Shown: positions 1 to 8,427, counted from the first letter of the stretch. The stretch: DNA of 64,000 nt from Bremerella volcania (GCF_007748115.1 NZ_CP036289.1:5890001-5954000); one strand, 5' to 3'. The notes: generated by a model from the sequence alone, not told the origin. Numbers and translations are program-made.

Positions 1-76
1 AGATCGAAAATCGCGATGCGATATCAAGCTTGGGTTGGCCGGCGAACAGCGACGTAAACTTCTTGAGCAGACTCAT
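1..76 (-). CDS. Partial gene, N-terminal 25 codons only (leaves left edge)
   Basis: An ATG at 76 on the minus strand opens a frame with no stop to the window edge. It reads MSLLKKFTSLFAGQPKLD, then IASRFSI. A basic/hydrophobic N-terminus followed by a 'KLDIxSRF' stretch resembles the N-termini of some planctomycete serine/threonine kinase-like proteins. That resemblance is from memory and is weak. No Shine-Dalgarno sequence precedes the ATG. It lies downstream of accD on the same strand, separated by 237 bp that hold a 9-bp inverted repeat, so it probably has its own promoter. Existence as a gene is moderately likely; function is not determinable from 25 residues. Confidence 0.5.
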   Translation of the reverse strand, partial: MSLLKKFTSLFAGQPKLDIASRFSI

Positions 77-252
77 CGGGAAAGGCGACTCACGCGATCA
101 GGGTGCAAACTTGAAACGATACTTCAAATTTAGGCCCCTGAACGGAATTCGTCCGGCAAAAATGGCGCATGAATCGCCAAATTTGACGTCGCTTGAATGG
201 GTTTAGCCTGTCTGTTCCGGTGCCTCTACCCCCCACTTTAAGCTGGCGTGCA

Positions 253-290
253 AAGCGACACAAGACACACCATCCGTGAGAGTGTCGCTT
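253..290. repeat. 9-bp perfect inverted repeat between accD and the partial gene
   Basis: AAGCGACAC (253-261) is exactly matched by its reverse complement GTGTCGCTT (282-290), with a 20-base loop. It begins 23 bases after the accD stop on the minus strand and sits upstream of the partial gene. No T-run follows on either strand, so it is not a classic intrinsic terminator. It may be an mRNA 3' hairpin or a regulator-binding dyad. Confidence 0.5.
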
Positions 291-313
291 GAGGGACTAA
301 GACGCGCTTCAGG

Positions 314-1273
314 CTATTTGCCGCAGTAGTCGATCGCCCGGGCGATTTCGAGTTTCAGTTTGTTTCGCGGGACAATCCGGTCCACAAAACCGTGCTCCAG
401 CAGGAACTCGCTGGTTTGAAAACCCTCCGGCAAATCGATGCGAATGGTTGCCTTGATCGTTCGCGGGCCAGCAAAGCCTACCAAGGCCTTCGGTTCGGCG
501 AAGATCAGGTCTCCCAGGGAAGCGAAGCTGGCCGCTACGCCACCCATCGTTGGATTGGTCAACACGGAAATAAACAACCCGCCAGCCTCGTGGAACTTGG
601 CCAGGGCAGCGGTTGTTTTGGCCATCTGCATCAGGGACAGAATCCCTTCGTGCATGCGGGCACCACCGCCCGATCCACTGATGATGATCAACGGCAAGTC
701 CTGAGCCGTGGCTCGTTCGATGAGCCGCGTAAGCTTTTCTCCAACGACGCTCCCCATGCTGCCCATAATGAACGCACTGTCGGTCACGCCAATCGCCACG
801 CGTCGAGCACGAATCATCCCGCAACCGGTCAGGGCCGCTTCACGCAGACCGGTTCGCTTTTGCTCGGCTACCAAGCGGTCGGCGTACGACTTCTTGTCCT
901 TGAACTCCAGCGGATCGAGCGAATGGAGATTGGTATCCCACTCCTCGAAGGTTCCCGTATCGAGGACCTGCTCGATGCGCTGCTGAGCCGTAATGGTCCA
1001 GTGATAGTCACACTCGGGACAAACACCTAGCAGTTGTTCGGCTTGCTTGCGGAAGATGGCCGCCTGACAACCAGGACACCGCTGCCACAGACCTTCGGGT
1101 ACGCCACGTTTCTTAGGTTTGCCGGATTCTTCGGTTTGGGAAACGATTTCCGAGGAAACGGATGCCATGTTGGATGCCTCGACGAGGGGAGTAGTCGGAG
1201 AGGTGGTTTCGTCAGTTTCAGCCAGCTGCTTCTTGCCAGGCTTAGACTTTCGAGACGACTGCGTTTTTTTCAT
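314..1273 (-). CDS. accD: Acetyl-CoA carboxylase carboxyltransferase beta subunit
   Basis: AccD forms, with AccA, the carboxyltransferase that moves the carboxyl group from biotin to acetyl-CoA to make malonyl-CoA, the first committed step of fatty-acid synthesis in the cytoplasm. The 319-residue product has a C4 zinc ribbon (Cys66, Cys69, Cys85, Cys88) followed by a crotonase-like carboxyltransferase domain with the glycine-rich '[12 protein letters not shown]' and '[18 protein letters not shown]' signatures. Length matches the family, but the first ~55 residues are a low-complexity Ser/Thr/Glu/Lys extension. An alternative ATG at 1168 has a GAGG at SD distance and would remove the extension. 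With the start at 1273 the gene overlaps the upstream phosphatase-fold gene by 32 bp, implying translational coupling. Last gene of an apparent rpe-phosphatase-accD operon. Confidence 0.96.
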   Translation of the reverse strand: MKKTQSSRKSKPGKKQLAETDETTSPTTPLVEASNMASVSSEIVSQTEESGKPKKRGVPEGLWQRCPGCQAAIFRKQAEQLLGVCPECDYHWTITAQQRIEQVLDTGTFEEWDTNLHSLDPLEFKDKKSYADRLVAEQKRTGLREAALTGCGMIRARRVAIGVTDSAFIMGSMGSVVGEKLTRLIERATAQDLPLIIISGSGGGARMHEGILSLMQMAKTTAALAKFHEAGGLFISVLTNPTMGGVAASFASLGDLIFAEPKALVGFAGPRTIKATIRIDLPEGFQTSEFLLEHGFVDRIVPRNKLKLEIARAIDYCGK

Positions 1274-1829
1274 ACTGGATCAATTCCCACCATCCACATC
1301 GACGTTCGGCCTGCCACAAATCACCGAAGTCGGTTTGCAGGATCTCGCTGCGAATGATGGATGCCAGAGGTTCTGGAGCGACGACAATCACATTGCCGTC
1401 ACCTTTTTGATGCTTTTTCCATATCTTGTCTAGGGCGTTCTGCACACGCAAGCGCACCTCGCCTAAGGTCTCCCCTTGGGGGGGACAGACCGCCTCCGGA
1501 TTTTCCTGCCATAAACGGTAGACCGTTGGCTGGTTCTGCTTGACTTCGGTGATCAGCTTTCCCTGCCAAAGTCCGGCGTTCAAATTTGCCAGGCAGTCCA
1601 TCTGCTTGATTCGTTTCCCCAGAGCACGGGCAAACGCTTCTGCGGTCTGCTGACATGACTGGCAGGGGCCACAGTAGATGGCCTCGATTTCCAGGGCCTG
1701 AAGTTGTTGAACCATTTCCGACGCCTGGCGTGTTCCCTCTTCGGTAAGAGGAACGGCAAGACGGCTACGGATGCGACCCTGAAAGTCGTATTCGGTCTGC
1801 CCAGGTCGGACGAGCACTATTCGTAACAT
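1242..1829 (-). CDS. Histidine-phosphatase-fold protein lacking catalytic residues (probable pseudoenzyme)
   Basis: The 195 residues follow the histidine phosphatase (phosphoglycerate mutase) superfamily from end to end: '[14 protein letters not shown]' replaces the LVRHGxTxxN...GR signature, '[10 protein letters not shown]' matches the LTxxGxxQA helix, and '[12 protein letters not shown]' matches the RAxQTAxxxA helix. The phosphate-accepting His is Pro9 ('RPG' for RHG). The second catalytic His, expected in a VVSHGG-like motif, is Pro152 ('VVAPEP'). The glutamate of the GxWEG motif is Gln ('GLWQG'), and the Arg of the SSxLxRA motif is absent. Mutase or phosphatase activity is therefore unlikely; a binding or regulatory role is inferred. 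It sits 17 bp after rpe and overlaps the start of accD by 32 bp, so it is co-expressed with carbon and lipid metabolism genes. Confidence 0.88.
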   Translation of the reverse strand: MLRIVLVRPGQTEYDFQGRIRSRLAVPLTEEGTRQASEMVQQLQALEIEAIYCGPCQSCQQTAEAFARALGKRIKQMDCLANLNAGLWQGKLITEVKQNQPTVYRLWQENPEAVCPPQGETLGEVRLRVQNALDKIWKKHQKGDGNVIVVAPEPLASIIRSEILQTDFGDLWQAERRCGWWELIQYEKNAVVSKV

Positions 1830-1846
1830 GGCTAAGCTGTTCTCAA

Positions 1847-2542
1847 CTAGGTCGAAACTTGGGCAGATCGATAGAGCTGATCAATCGCTGCGCCGTAATC
1901 CGATTGATTGAAAATCGCTGATCCTATTACCAGGAGGTCAGCCCCTGCTTCGGTGCACGCCTGAACCGTTTCCAGGTTCACGCCGCCGTCGACTTCCAAG
2001 AGAAGTTCCGGAGGACCGACTTTTCGCAAAGCTTCAAGCTTCTCCAACGCCACAGGATTGAACGTTTGACCGCCAAATCCTGCATTGACACTCATGACTA
2101 ATATCAAGTCGGCTGTGTCCACGAAAGGGAGAACTCGCTCGACAGGGATGTCCGGGTTAATCGTCACCCCAGCCCCACAGCCCAGATTCTTGATCTCTTG
2201 CAGGACATTGGCCGTGTCGATTCCAGTCGCTTCCTCGTGAACGGTAATGATATCCGCGCCCGCCTCATAAAACTGTCGGATATAACGCTCCGGATTCTCG
2301 ATCATCAAATGGACATCGAGCGGAAGTTGTGTCAACTTGCGAAACGCGGCAACAATGGGCATTCCGTAAGTGATGTTGGGGACGAAATTTCCGTCCATCA
2401 CGTCCAAATGAAGTGCTTGCACGCCAGCAGTTTCCAGTCGCTCTACCTCACCGCGCATATCGCTAAAGTCACACGATAGCACCGATGGCAGAATGAGCGG
2501 AGACTGTTGGCGAAGTCGCGCGAGATGCGAACGACGGGACAT
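1847..2542 (-). CDS. rpe: Ribulose-phosphate 3-epimerase
   Basis: Interconverts ribulose 5-phosphate and xylulose 5-phosphate in the pentose phosphate pathway. The TIM-barrel signatures are complete: 'ILPSVLSCDF' (strand 1), 'HLDVMDGNFVPNIT' with the metal-binding His-Asp, 'VHLMIENPERYI', 'MSVNAGFGGQTFNP' and the phosphate-binding 'EVDGGVN' and 'LVIGSAIF'. An open frame continues upstream to an ATG at 2674, but that 44-residue extension is not family-like. The ATG at 2542 gives 231 residues, the normal length, with an AAGG a short distance upstream. First gene of the apparent operon with the phosphatase-fold gene and accD. Xylulose 5-phosphate is a known carbon-flux signal in other bacteria, but nothing here shows such regulation. 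Confidence 0.96.
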   Translation of the reverse strand: MSRRSHLARLRQQSPLILPSVLSCDFSDMRGEVERLETAGVQALHLDVMDGNFVPNITYGMPIVAAFRKLTQLPLDVHLMIENPERYIRQFYEAGADIITVHEEATGIDTANVLQEIKNLGCGAGVTINPDIPVERVLPFVDTADLILVMSVNAGFGGQTFNPVALEKLEALRKVGPPELLLEVDGGVNLETVQACTEAGADLLVIGSAIFNQSDYGAAIDQLYRSAQVST

Positions 2543-2836
2543 GCCAAACCTTGCGTCAGGGGAATGAATCGCTTCCGAGGGAAACCCATTCGAGTTTCGC
2601 CTGACGATACTCACTAAGTATCGCGGGAGCGAGTTTAGGGGCAGCATGAGCCCCTCAAATTTGATGGCTCGCATTGTACCAAGCGGATGTCGGCTCGTCA
2701 GCGGCCAAAAGCAAGCATCGCCATAACCTGCCTATGCAGAATCACTTACGAACACGCAATTTTCATTAGACACCTTCTCGAAACGAGCAACTTTCAAGAA
2801 ATTCACGTATCCTGCTTCTACTTGTCCGCAACCGCA

Positions 2837-3589
2837 CTAGTCATCCAGCGATTGCGGCTGCGGAAGGTCATCGAGCGAAGTCAGCCCGAACAATTGTAGA
2901 AAGCGTTCTGTCGTCGTGTAGCGTTTCAGCCGCTTGTCTTCTGGATCAGGCTGAACGCGAAGCAGTCGGCGACGTACCAGTTGCGTGAGAATCGGCCCGC
3001 TCGGTTTGTTCCGCATGTCATCAACTTCTTCACGCGTGGCACCTTGGTTGTAGGCGACTAGCGAAAGGACATCGATCGCCGGTTGAGAGAGCTTGGCCTC
3101 ACGGACCTTGCCGTAGAACTTCTCTCGCAACGGGCGAAACTCGTCACGGAGGGCCATGCGATATGTTCCGCCAACCGCAGTGATTTCGTAAGGACATCCT
3201 TCCGCTTCATACTTGCGGTTGAGTTGCGTGACCAGGTCGTCGATTTCGTCGGCTTGAACCCCGCGCATCACGGACGCGGCTTTTTCAGCGGTCAACTTGT
3301 CATTCGAGGCATGACCGACGAACAAGATCGCTTCCAGAATGGTCGTGGGGGAAAGCTCGCATGGATCATCTGCTTCTGCTTCATCGGCCAACCGAGAAAC
3401 GGCTTCGGCGGTCGATTCGTCTTCTGGGAACTCTTCCTCTGCGGCCGGTTTCTCTTCTTGAAACGGGACCGGACGATTGCCAAGCGCCTCGGCGTAGGTC
3501 TCCGACAAGCGATCCAACGAAAGCCCACCATCGTCGGCATCGTCGGCGAACATGGCATAAAGATCGAACTGTTCCTCGTCGTCGGTCAT
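2837..3589 (-). CDS. scpB: Segregation and condensation protein B
   Basis: ScpB is the kite subunit of the SMC-ScpA-ScpB condensin that compacts and segregates the chromosome. The 250-residue protein has an acidic N-terminal tail (about 1-75), then two winged-helix domains. The first begins at 'SPTTILEAILFVGHASNDKLT' and is typical ScpB. The second holds 'LSQPAIDVLSLVAYNQGATREEVDDMRNK' and 'LLRVQPDPEDKRLKRYTTTERFLQLFGL', which are near-diagnostic for the family. The acidic extension (many Asp/Glu in 'DLYAMFADDADDGG') is longer than in Bacillus. No scpA is visible in the window. A 294 bp space separates it from the rpe start, so it may be transcribed independently. Confidence 0.95.
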   Translation of the reverse strand: MTDDEEQFDLYAMFADDADDGGLSLDRLSETYAEALGNRPVPFQEEKPAAEEEFPEDESTAEAVSRLADEAEADDPCELSPTTILEAILFVGHASNDKLTAEKAASVMRGVQADEIDDLVTQLNRKYEAEGCPYEITAVGGTYRMALRDEFRPLREKFYGKVREAKLSQPAIDVLSLVAYNQGATREEVDDMRNKPSGPILTQLVRRRLLRVQPDPEDKRLKRYTTTERFLQLFGLTSLDDLPQPQSLDD

Positions 3590-3669
3590 AACGGAACTAT
3601 ATCGATCGATCCCGCATTTACCAAGATGAAAGCAGGGGAAGATTCGGCCCCGGAGGCTACAACTCCCCC

Positions 3670-3701
3670 AAAAAAAAGAAGGCCGTTCGAACGCGGCCTT
3701 C
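3670..3701 (-). terminator. Intrinsic terminator after the tagatose-epimerase-like gene
   Basis: On the minus strand an 8-bp perfect GC-rich stem (GAAGGCCG/CGGCCTTC, 3678-3701) is followed directly by a run of eight T. It lies about 30 bp after the stop codon at 3730 and ends the minus-strand sugar-gene transcript before scpB. Confidence 0.9.
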
Positions 3702-3729
3702 TAAGGTATTTTTGAAATATACTGGAAGC

Positions 3730-4578
3730 TTACCAGCGTTTGGCAACTTCCTGCTTCATGAAGGCAAGGCCGTCTTTGGCCAGTTGCAGTTCCGTATCGA
3801 ACATCTTGCGCCAGATCTTGGTGGCGGCAGCGATTTCCGGCAACGCCAAGCCAAACGCCTCCACGACCATCCAGCCGTCGTAGCCAACTTCCTTCAACGT
3901 ATCGAAATTGGTATTGAAATCGATGTGGCCGCTGCCTGGCGTGGCGCGGTTGTTTTCCGAGATATGCACATGATGCAGCACGTCCGAACAATCACGAATG
4001 GCTTGGGCGATGTCCGCTTCTTCGATGTTTGCGTGGAAGGTGTCGTACATCATCTTGCAGTTAGGATGATCGACTTCACGAACAAATCGAGCCGAGTCCC
4101 TATGGATGTTTAACAGGTACGTTTCAAAGCGATTGAGCGCTTCGACGCCCAGCATCACGTTGACATCGCCGGCGTGTTCGGCGACTTGTCGCATCGAATC
4201 GACGCCCCACTTCCATTCGTCTTCGGTCGGGCCGGCACCACTGAAGATACCGATTGCCGAGTGATACGGACCGACGAGCGTTTCGGCGCCTAGTGCGGCA
4301 CAGCAGTCGAGCGTCTTCTTGTTGAGTTCTACGCCTTTGGCACGCACCGAGGCATCGGGGCTTATCGGGTTGTCCTCTTCATTACGGACGGTGACGGCGG
4401 TACACTTCAGATCCATTGCTTTGATCTTTTCGCCGTACTTCGTCCATTTGTCGACGTCGAGATTGAAAAGTGGGATCTCCACCCCGTCATATCCCATGGC
4501 CTTCAACTCTTCGATCACCGGCAGCAAGCTGTCATCGGGATCGCCGGACCAAAGCAACAAGTTCATGCCAAATTTCAT
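3730..4578 (-). CDS. D-tagatose/D-psicose 3-epimerase family sugar epimerase
   Basis: A 282-residue TIM-barrel ketose 3-epimerase. The four metal ligands of the D-tagatose/D-allulose 3-epimerase family can all be placed: Glu in 'GVEALNRFETYL', Asp in 'MMYDTFHANIEE', His in 'HHVHISENNRATPGSGHIDF' and Glu in 'WMVVEAFG'. The extended motifs EALNRFE and HISENNR are specific to this family rather than to general AP endonuclease-2 proteins. Expected reaction: epimerisation at C3 of a free keto-hexose or related sugar, with a divalent metal. The start at 4578 has AGGAGA at SD distance. It is the last gene of the minus-strand cluster and ends in a strong terminator. The true substrate is not known; a 3-keto-sugar intermediate made by the neighbouring dehydrogenase is possible. 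Confidence 0.9.
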   Translation of the reverse strand: MKFGMNLLLWSGDPDDSLLPVIEELKAMGYDGVEIPLFNLDVDKWTKYGEKIKAMDLKCTAVTVRNEEDNPISPDASVRAKGVELNKKTLDCCAALGAETLVGPYHSAIGIFSGAGPTEDEWKWGVDSMRQVAEHAGDVNVMLGVEALNRFETYLLNIHRDSARFVREVDHPNCKMMYDTFHANIEEADIAQAIRDCSDVLHHVHISENNRATPGSGHIDFNTNFDTLKEVGYDGWMVVEAFGLALPEIAAATKIWRKMFDTELQLAKDGLAFMKQEVAKRW

Positions 4579-4620
4579 CGACGGGGTCTCCTGGACTCTA
4601 TGAAAACTCTTGAGGGGCGG

Positions 4621-5274
4621 TTAAGTCGAATGGGCGGTCAGCAACACTGCGGACGAGGCCCGTACGTCTCGGCGAAGCTCCGGCAGGAGCGTAGCAAACG
4701 CATCGGGCAAAGCTGGTAGTTTGACGCGCTGCATCACTTGATTCAACCGGTAAAGCAGTTTTTCGTCGTCTGGGTAATCCTCTAAAAAGCGAACCTCAAC
4801 GAATCGACCAATGAACCAATCCAAACGTTCGGCCGGTCGCTCGGCGATGCGCTGAACCGTTTGCTGCACCAAGGCTCCATCCACTTCTTTAAGTGCAGCA
4901 TAATAGGCATCTAACTCATCGGGATCATCTTCGATCAGCGCGGAATCCAACAGTAACTCCACGAGAATATGGCCGAGGAAACTAGGTCGCAGGCCGCTGT
5001 CTTTGCCTAGGAAATCGCGGATTCGCTTCGTGAAATCCCACTGCAAGCGGTTAAATTCTTCGGTTCGATGAAACCAATCGTCATCGGCATGATGCTGGAC
5101 GATGCCGGCGGCAACCTGGGCTTCCATCGCATCGCTGGATTCACAAAGGGGCAGGGCCTTCTTCGAGCGTGCACGGCACTTGCGATCGACGACGTTCAAC
5201 CAGTCCGGCACCGCCGTTCCGGCCAAGAAGTAAGGCTGATCGAGAAACGGTCTTCCGTGGGCGAAGTAATTCAT
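4621..5274 (-). CDS. Hypothetical protein, distantly like acyl-carrier-protein phosphodiesterase (AcpH)
   Basis: The longer frame reaches 5403, but the conserved-looking N-terminus 'MNYFAHGRPFLDQPYFLAGTAV' starts at 5274, giving 217 residues. It resembles the MNxLAHxxLS...GNxxxD opening of AcpH (Pfam ACP_PD), and 'GIVQHHADDDWFHRTEEF' resembles the AcpH LHxxID.FTD.H region, a helical HD-like fold that hydrolyses 4'-phosphopantetheine from holo-ACP. Similarity is read by eye and is weak. No signal peptide or membrane segment; several acidic helices. The intrinsic terminator of the upstream dehydrogenase gene (5303-5330) lies in its leader, so it may be expressed from read-through or its own promoter. 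It lies 42 bp before the tagatose-epimerase-like gene. Function uncertain. Confidence 0.75.
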   Translation of the reverse strand: MNYFAHGRPFLDQPYFLAGTAVPDWLNVVDRKCRARSKKALPLCESSDAMEAQVAAGIVQHHADDDWFHRTEEFNRLQWDFTKRIRDFLGKDSGLRPSFLGHILVELLLDSALIEDDPDELDAYYAALKEVDGALVQQTVQRIAERPAERLDWFIGRFVEVRFLEDYPDDEKLLYRLNQVMQRVKLPALPDAFATLLPELRRDVRASSAVLLTAHST

Positions 5275-5296
5275 GTGATCATCATTGCCCCGAAAC

Positions 5297-5330
5297 GAAA
5301 AAGGGAAAGGGCTCGGAATTGCCCTTTCCC
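5297..5330 (-). terminator. Intrinsic terminator or attenuator after the Gfo/Idh/MocA gene
   Basis: On the minus strand a 10-bp perfect stem (GGGAAAGGGC/GCCCTTTCCC, 5303-5330, 8-base loop) is followed by TTTTT. It lies 26 bp after the dehydrogenase stop and only about 30 bp before the next gene's ATG at 5274. It would reduce transcription of the AcpH-like and epimerase genes unless there is read-through. Confidence 0.85.
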
Positions 5331-5356
5331 CGGTTTCGATCGTGGACCACTTGCGA

Positions 5357-6496
5357 CTAAACGTCCTTCCAGACCTTTTCGGCGGCACTGGCCAGGACGG
5401 CATCGCAGACCTTCTGGGTTTCCAGAGCGGACTTGAAGGTCGGCTCGCATGGCGTGCCTTCTTCGATGCTCTTCAGGAAGTCGGCCACATGGTGCACGAA
5501 GCTGTGTTCGTAGCCGATGTTCAGACCTGGCACCCACCAGTGATCCATGTAAGGGTGCTCGCCGTCGGTGACATGAATCGAACGCCAGCCGCGGACTTCC
5601 CCTTCGTCGGCATGATCGAAGTATTCCAAGCGGTGCAAGTCGTGCAGGTCCCAGCGGATCGAGGCATGTTCGCCATTGATCTCGAAGGTGTATAGCGCCT
5701 TGTGACCACGAGCGTAGCGCGTCGACTCGAACAGACCGAGCGAACCGTTCTCGAAGTGACAGAAGAACGAGCAGGCATCATCGATCTTCACAGGCTCTTT
5801 CTTACCGGTTCCACTGTGCAGACGCTCCTTGACGAACGTTTCGGTCACAGCGTTGACGTCGTTAATTCTTCCGTTGAGCCAGATAGCCGTGTCGATGCAG
5901 TGAGCCAACAGGTCCCCCGTGACGCCGGAACCTGCCGAAGCCGCATCCAGACGCCACAGACCCGCACCCCCCTGAGGAACATCGGCGTTGATCGTCCAGT
6001 CCTGCAGGAAGTTGGCGCGATAGTGGAAAATACGTCCCAGCTTGCCGCTGTCGATGATCTTCTTAGCCAGGGTCACCGCCGGAATGCGGCGATAGTTGTA
6101 AAAGATGGTATTGGCCACGCCGGCGTCTTCGACGGCTTTGACCATCTCTTCCCCTTCGGCGGTGCTCATCCCGATCGGTTTTTCGCACAGAACCATCTTG
6201 CCGGCCTTGGCGGCGGCGATCGAAATCGGACCGTGCGTATCGTTGGGGGTGCAAATGTCGATGGCGTCGATATCGTCGCGAGCGATCAGCTTGTTCCAAT
6301 CGGTCTCGTACGACTCGTAGCCCCACTGCTCGGCGAAGGCCTTGGTTTTGTCTTCGCTACGACCACAAACGGCCTTCAGGACCGGTTGATATTGGAGTTC
6401 CGGAAAGAAGTCTGGTACCCGCTTGTAGCCATTGGAGTGGGTACGGCCCATGAAGCCATAGCCGACCAGACCAATACGAAGAGGTTTCTTTGCCAT
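5357..6496 (-). CDS. Gfo/Idh/MocA family NAD(P)-dependent sugar oxidoreductase (cytoplasmic)
   Basis: A 379-residue dehydrogenase of the glucose-fructose oxidoreductase/inositol dehydrogenase family. The Rossmann nucleotide-binding motif is '[12 protein letters not shown]' near residue 10. The family lysine is in 'LCEKPIG' near residue 100, and a C-terminal substrate-binding alpha/beta domain contains '[17 protein letters not shown]'. No signal peptide, unlike the TAT-exported relative at 33.6 kb. The start at 6496 is backed by a GGGAG about 10 bases upstream. Expected chemistry: oxidation of a sugar or cyclitol hydroxyl, often to a 3-keto sugar. Paired with two TIM-barrel isomerase/epimerases in the same strand, it points to a catabolic route for a sugar or cyclitol. 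Substrate unknown. Confidence 0.93.
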   Translation of the reverse strand: MAKKPLRIGLVGYGFMGRTHSNGYKRVPDFFPELQYQPVLKAVCGRSEDKTKAFAEQWGYESYETDWNKLIARDDIDAIDICTPNDTHGPISIAAAKAGKMVLCEKPIGMSTAEGEEMVKAVEDAGVANTIFYNYRRIPAVTLAKKIIDSGKLGRIFHYRANFLQDWTINADVPQGGAGLWRLDAASAGSGVTGDLLAHCIDTAIWLNGRINDVNAVTETFVKERLHSGTGKKEPVKIDDACSFFCHFENGSLGLFESTRYARGHKALYTFEINGEHASIRWDLHDLHRLEYFDHADEGEVRGWRSIHVTDGEHPYMDHWWVPGLNIGYEHSFVHHVADFLKSIEEGTPCEPTFKSALETQKVCDAVLASAAEKVWKDV

Positions 6497-6553
6497 GATG
6501 TGATTCTCCCAAGTGGGGCTCGCGCTAAGCGAAGCAGGTGAGGTTTGTGGGCT

Positions 6554-7066
6554 CTAATCTTCGTCGTGTTCAAATTCCTGACACATGCGGTTAACGGCAC
6601 GCATTGCATCAATCACATGATCCGACCAATGGCCATAAAAGTGAAATCGCCATTGCCAAATCAATTCCCGCCGTAGTGGCTCATCAGCAGCCTCCCAATA
6701 CAAGAGGCCGTTCTTCAAATCTCGCCAAATGTCTGTTACGTCATCTGCCAAACTGCTAAGGATTGCTTCTGGTACATCGTCAGCAACCAAGTCGACGTCA
6801 TGCACTATCCAATACTGATCGTGAACTCCTAAATATTGAACGAGCCTTCCGAATAAACTCTGCCACTGATCGTGCGTAATCTCACGCTGATAGCTTGGCT
6901 CTGAGCGTGATCCAACGTCCGGCAACTTCACCGCTTGGTAATACATAAGAGGAAGAAACTGCTGGAGTTTTCGAATAAATCGATCAAGCGGTTCGCTTTC
7001 ATGGTCCTCAACCAAATGACAAAACTGGGTTGCAGTTTCTACGAACTCGTCAATCGGCTCGAGCAT
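6554..7066 (-). CDS. DUF5063 family protein
   Basis: A 170-residue all-helical acidic protein with no signal peptide or membrane segment. The stretch 'SSLADDVTDIWRDLKNGLLYWE' followed by 'WQWRFHFYGHWSDHVIDAMRAV' fits the DUF5063 pattern (SLADDLxDIYxDLKxGL ... W.FxFxxHWGxHAxDALRxL). Function of that family is not known. It lies 6 bp after the isomerase gene (stop at 7073) and 57 bp before the dehydrogenase. By eye it is more AT-rich than either neighbour, so it may be a later insertion into the sugar operon. In other genomes small DUF5063 proteins occur as scattered accessory genes, which fits. Confidence 0.8.
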   Translation of the reverse strand: MLEPIDEFVETATQFCHLVEDHESEPLDRFIRKLQQFLPLMYYQAVKLPDVGSRSEPSYQREITHDQWQSLFGRLVQYLGVHDQYWIVHDVDLVADDVPEAILSSLADDVTDIWRDLKNGLLYWEAADEPLRRELIWQWRFHFYGHWSDHVIDAMRAVNRMCQEFEHDED

Positions 7067-7072
7067 ACCGAC

Positions 7073-8107
7073 TTAGTTCCAACCACACTGGTCGCGAACT
7101 TTGATCATGACATCGAGGATCGTGTTCCAGGTTTCCTGCTTTTCGAGCATTTCGTTGGGGAACATGCATCCGTCCCAGCAGATGTGCTTGATACCGCGGT
7201 CCTGGGCACCATCGAGCCAGTACTGGCTGCACTTGACGATATCAAGCTTGCCGTTGGGATCGTCGGCAGGGCAGTGACGACCCGTCTTATCGTGCGAACC
7301 CGTCCCATGCACGCTACCGTCGTTCTGGGCGACGTGGAAGTCGATCGTCCACTTTCGCAGGGCGTTGGTCATTTCGGTGTAGGCGGCCCAGAATTCTTCT
7401 TCGGTGTAGCCTTCCTTTAGCAAGGCATGCTCTGGCGCGTTGTAGCCCAGCAGGTAGAGATAGGTATGGGCCAGGTCGGCCTGGAACCCAACCGTTTCCG
7501 GCATGCCCACCGCTTCCAGAAGGTTCAGCATGTCCTTCCAAGAGTGCATGCCCCCCCAGCAGATTTCCCCTTCGGCAGCCAGACGTTCGCCATTGTCAGC
7601 GGCGACTTTACCGGCCTCTTTGAAGGTTTCGGCAATCAGCTTGGTGTTGGCTTCGGGATCCGCAGACCAGGCCTCCACGCCACTGGCCGAGTCGATACGA
7701 ATGCAACCGTACTGTCGTACACCATGGTCGTTGAAGATCTTCGCGATGCGACAGGCCTTCTTCACGGCGAGCACGAAGTTGGAGCGTTCTTCTTCGGTAC
7801 CCATCGCAGGACCACCCACGGTACCAGGCCAAATCGGAGCGACCAGCGAGCCGATCGTCAGATTGTACGAGGCAACCAGGTCGGCAATCCGCTTCAATTC
7901 GTCATCCGGCGCATCGGGATCGGTGTGAGGGTGAAACAGGAAGTAATCGATCCCGTCGAACTTGATGCCATCCACTTCGGCAGCGGCGGTCAACTCCAGC
8001 ATGCGTTCCAGGCTGATCGGCGGATGATCGGTCCCTTCTTCCTTACCAACCAAACCAGGCCACATGGCATTATGAAGTTTCGGGGACGCGTTAGGATGCG
8101 TACTCAT
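7073..8107 (-). CDS. Sugar phosphate isomerase/epimerase, xylose-isomerase-like TIM barrel
   Basis: A 344-residue protein of the AP endonuclease 2/xylose isomerase-like TIM-barrel superfamily. Visible elements are '[18 protein letters not shown]' (barrel strand 1), '[13 protein letters not shown]' with a metal-type Glu, '[16 protein letters not shown]' with Asp/His, '[24 protein letters not shown]' with His/Asp residues, and '[11 protein letters not shown]'. The His-rich 'HDKTGRHCP' loop is unusual for the general family and suggests a defined subfamily. Start at 8107, with GGAG about 14 bases upstream. First gene of the minus-strand sugar cluster, divergent from the DUF4432 gene. Likely role: isomerisation or epimerisation, or retro-aldol/hydratase chemistry on a keto-sugar. 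Substrate not inferable. Confidence 0.87.
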   Translation of the reverse strand: MSTHPNASPKLHNAMWPGLVGKEEGTDHPPISLERMLELTAAAEVDGIKFDGIDYFLFHPHTDPDAPDDELKRIADLVASYNLTIGSLVAPIWPGTVGGPAMGTEEERSNFVLAVKKACRIAKIFNDHGVRQYGCIRIDSASGVEAWSADPEANTKLIAETFKEAGKVAADNGERLAAEGEICWGGMHSWKDMLNLLEAVGMPETVGFQADLAHTYLYLLGYNAPEHALLKEGYTEEEFWAAYTEMTNALRKWTIDFHVAQNDGSVHGTGSHDKTGRHCPADDPNGKLDIVKCSQYWLDGAQDRGIKHICWDGCMFPNEMLEKQETWNTILDVMIKVRDQCGWN

Positions 8108-8350
8108 GAGAGAGTGCTCCGATAGAGATTATGTTTTTGTGAGGATGAGATGTGATGGCAGGCAACGGACTGGCTTCAAGTTTTCAAAATTCCGTCCAGA
8201 ATCCTGGCGATGCGATTCCCTTTGACAATACTTTCGATCATCTCGGCTCGTTACTCCGGTGTGGTAGCATAATGCGGTGGGAACGCTTGCCCCGGTGGCA
8301 CGAGACGGCTCGATTAGCGCAGACCACAGTAGGCCCTCAGTCGTCAAGGG

Positions 8351-8360
8351 AAAGCGCTTG
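8351..8360. promoter_or_regulatory. LacI-like operator candidate
   Basis: The 8-bp palindrome AAGCGCTT (8352-8359) sits in GGGAAAGCGCTTG. LacI/GalR-family operators commonly have a central CG in an AAnCGnTT core, which this matches. It lies midway in the divergent control region of sugar genes, a typical location. No LacI-family gene is in the window. Confidence 0.4.
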
Positions 8361-8427
8361 TTTTAACAGGTTTTATCCTGGTGACAAGTAAATGAGGGGC
8401 CTTTTCGACCCTTCTGTGCTGGAATTT

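Noticed and set aside
2543-2674. 44-residue N-terminal extension of Rpe
   Set aside because: Rpe proteins begin near the ILPSVLSCDF strand; the ATG at 2542 gives the normal length.
3083-3715. 210-codon plus-strand frame opposite scpB
   Set aside because: Antisense to scpB and through the terminator; scpB motifs are clear.
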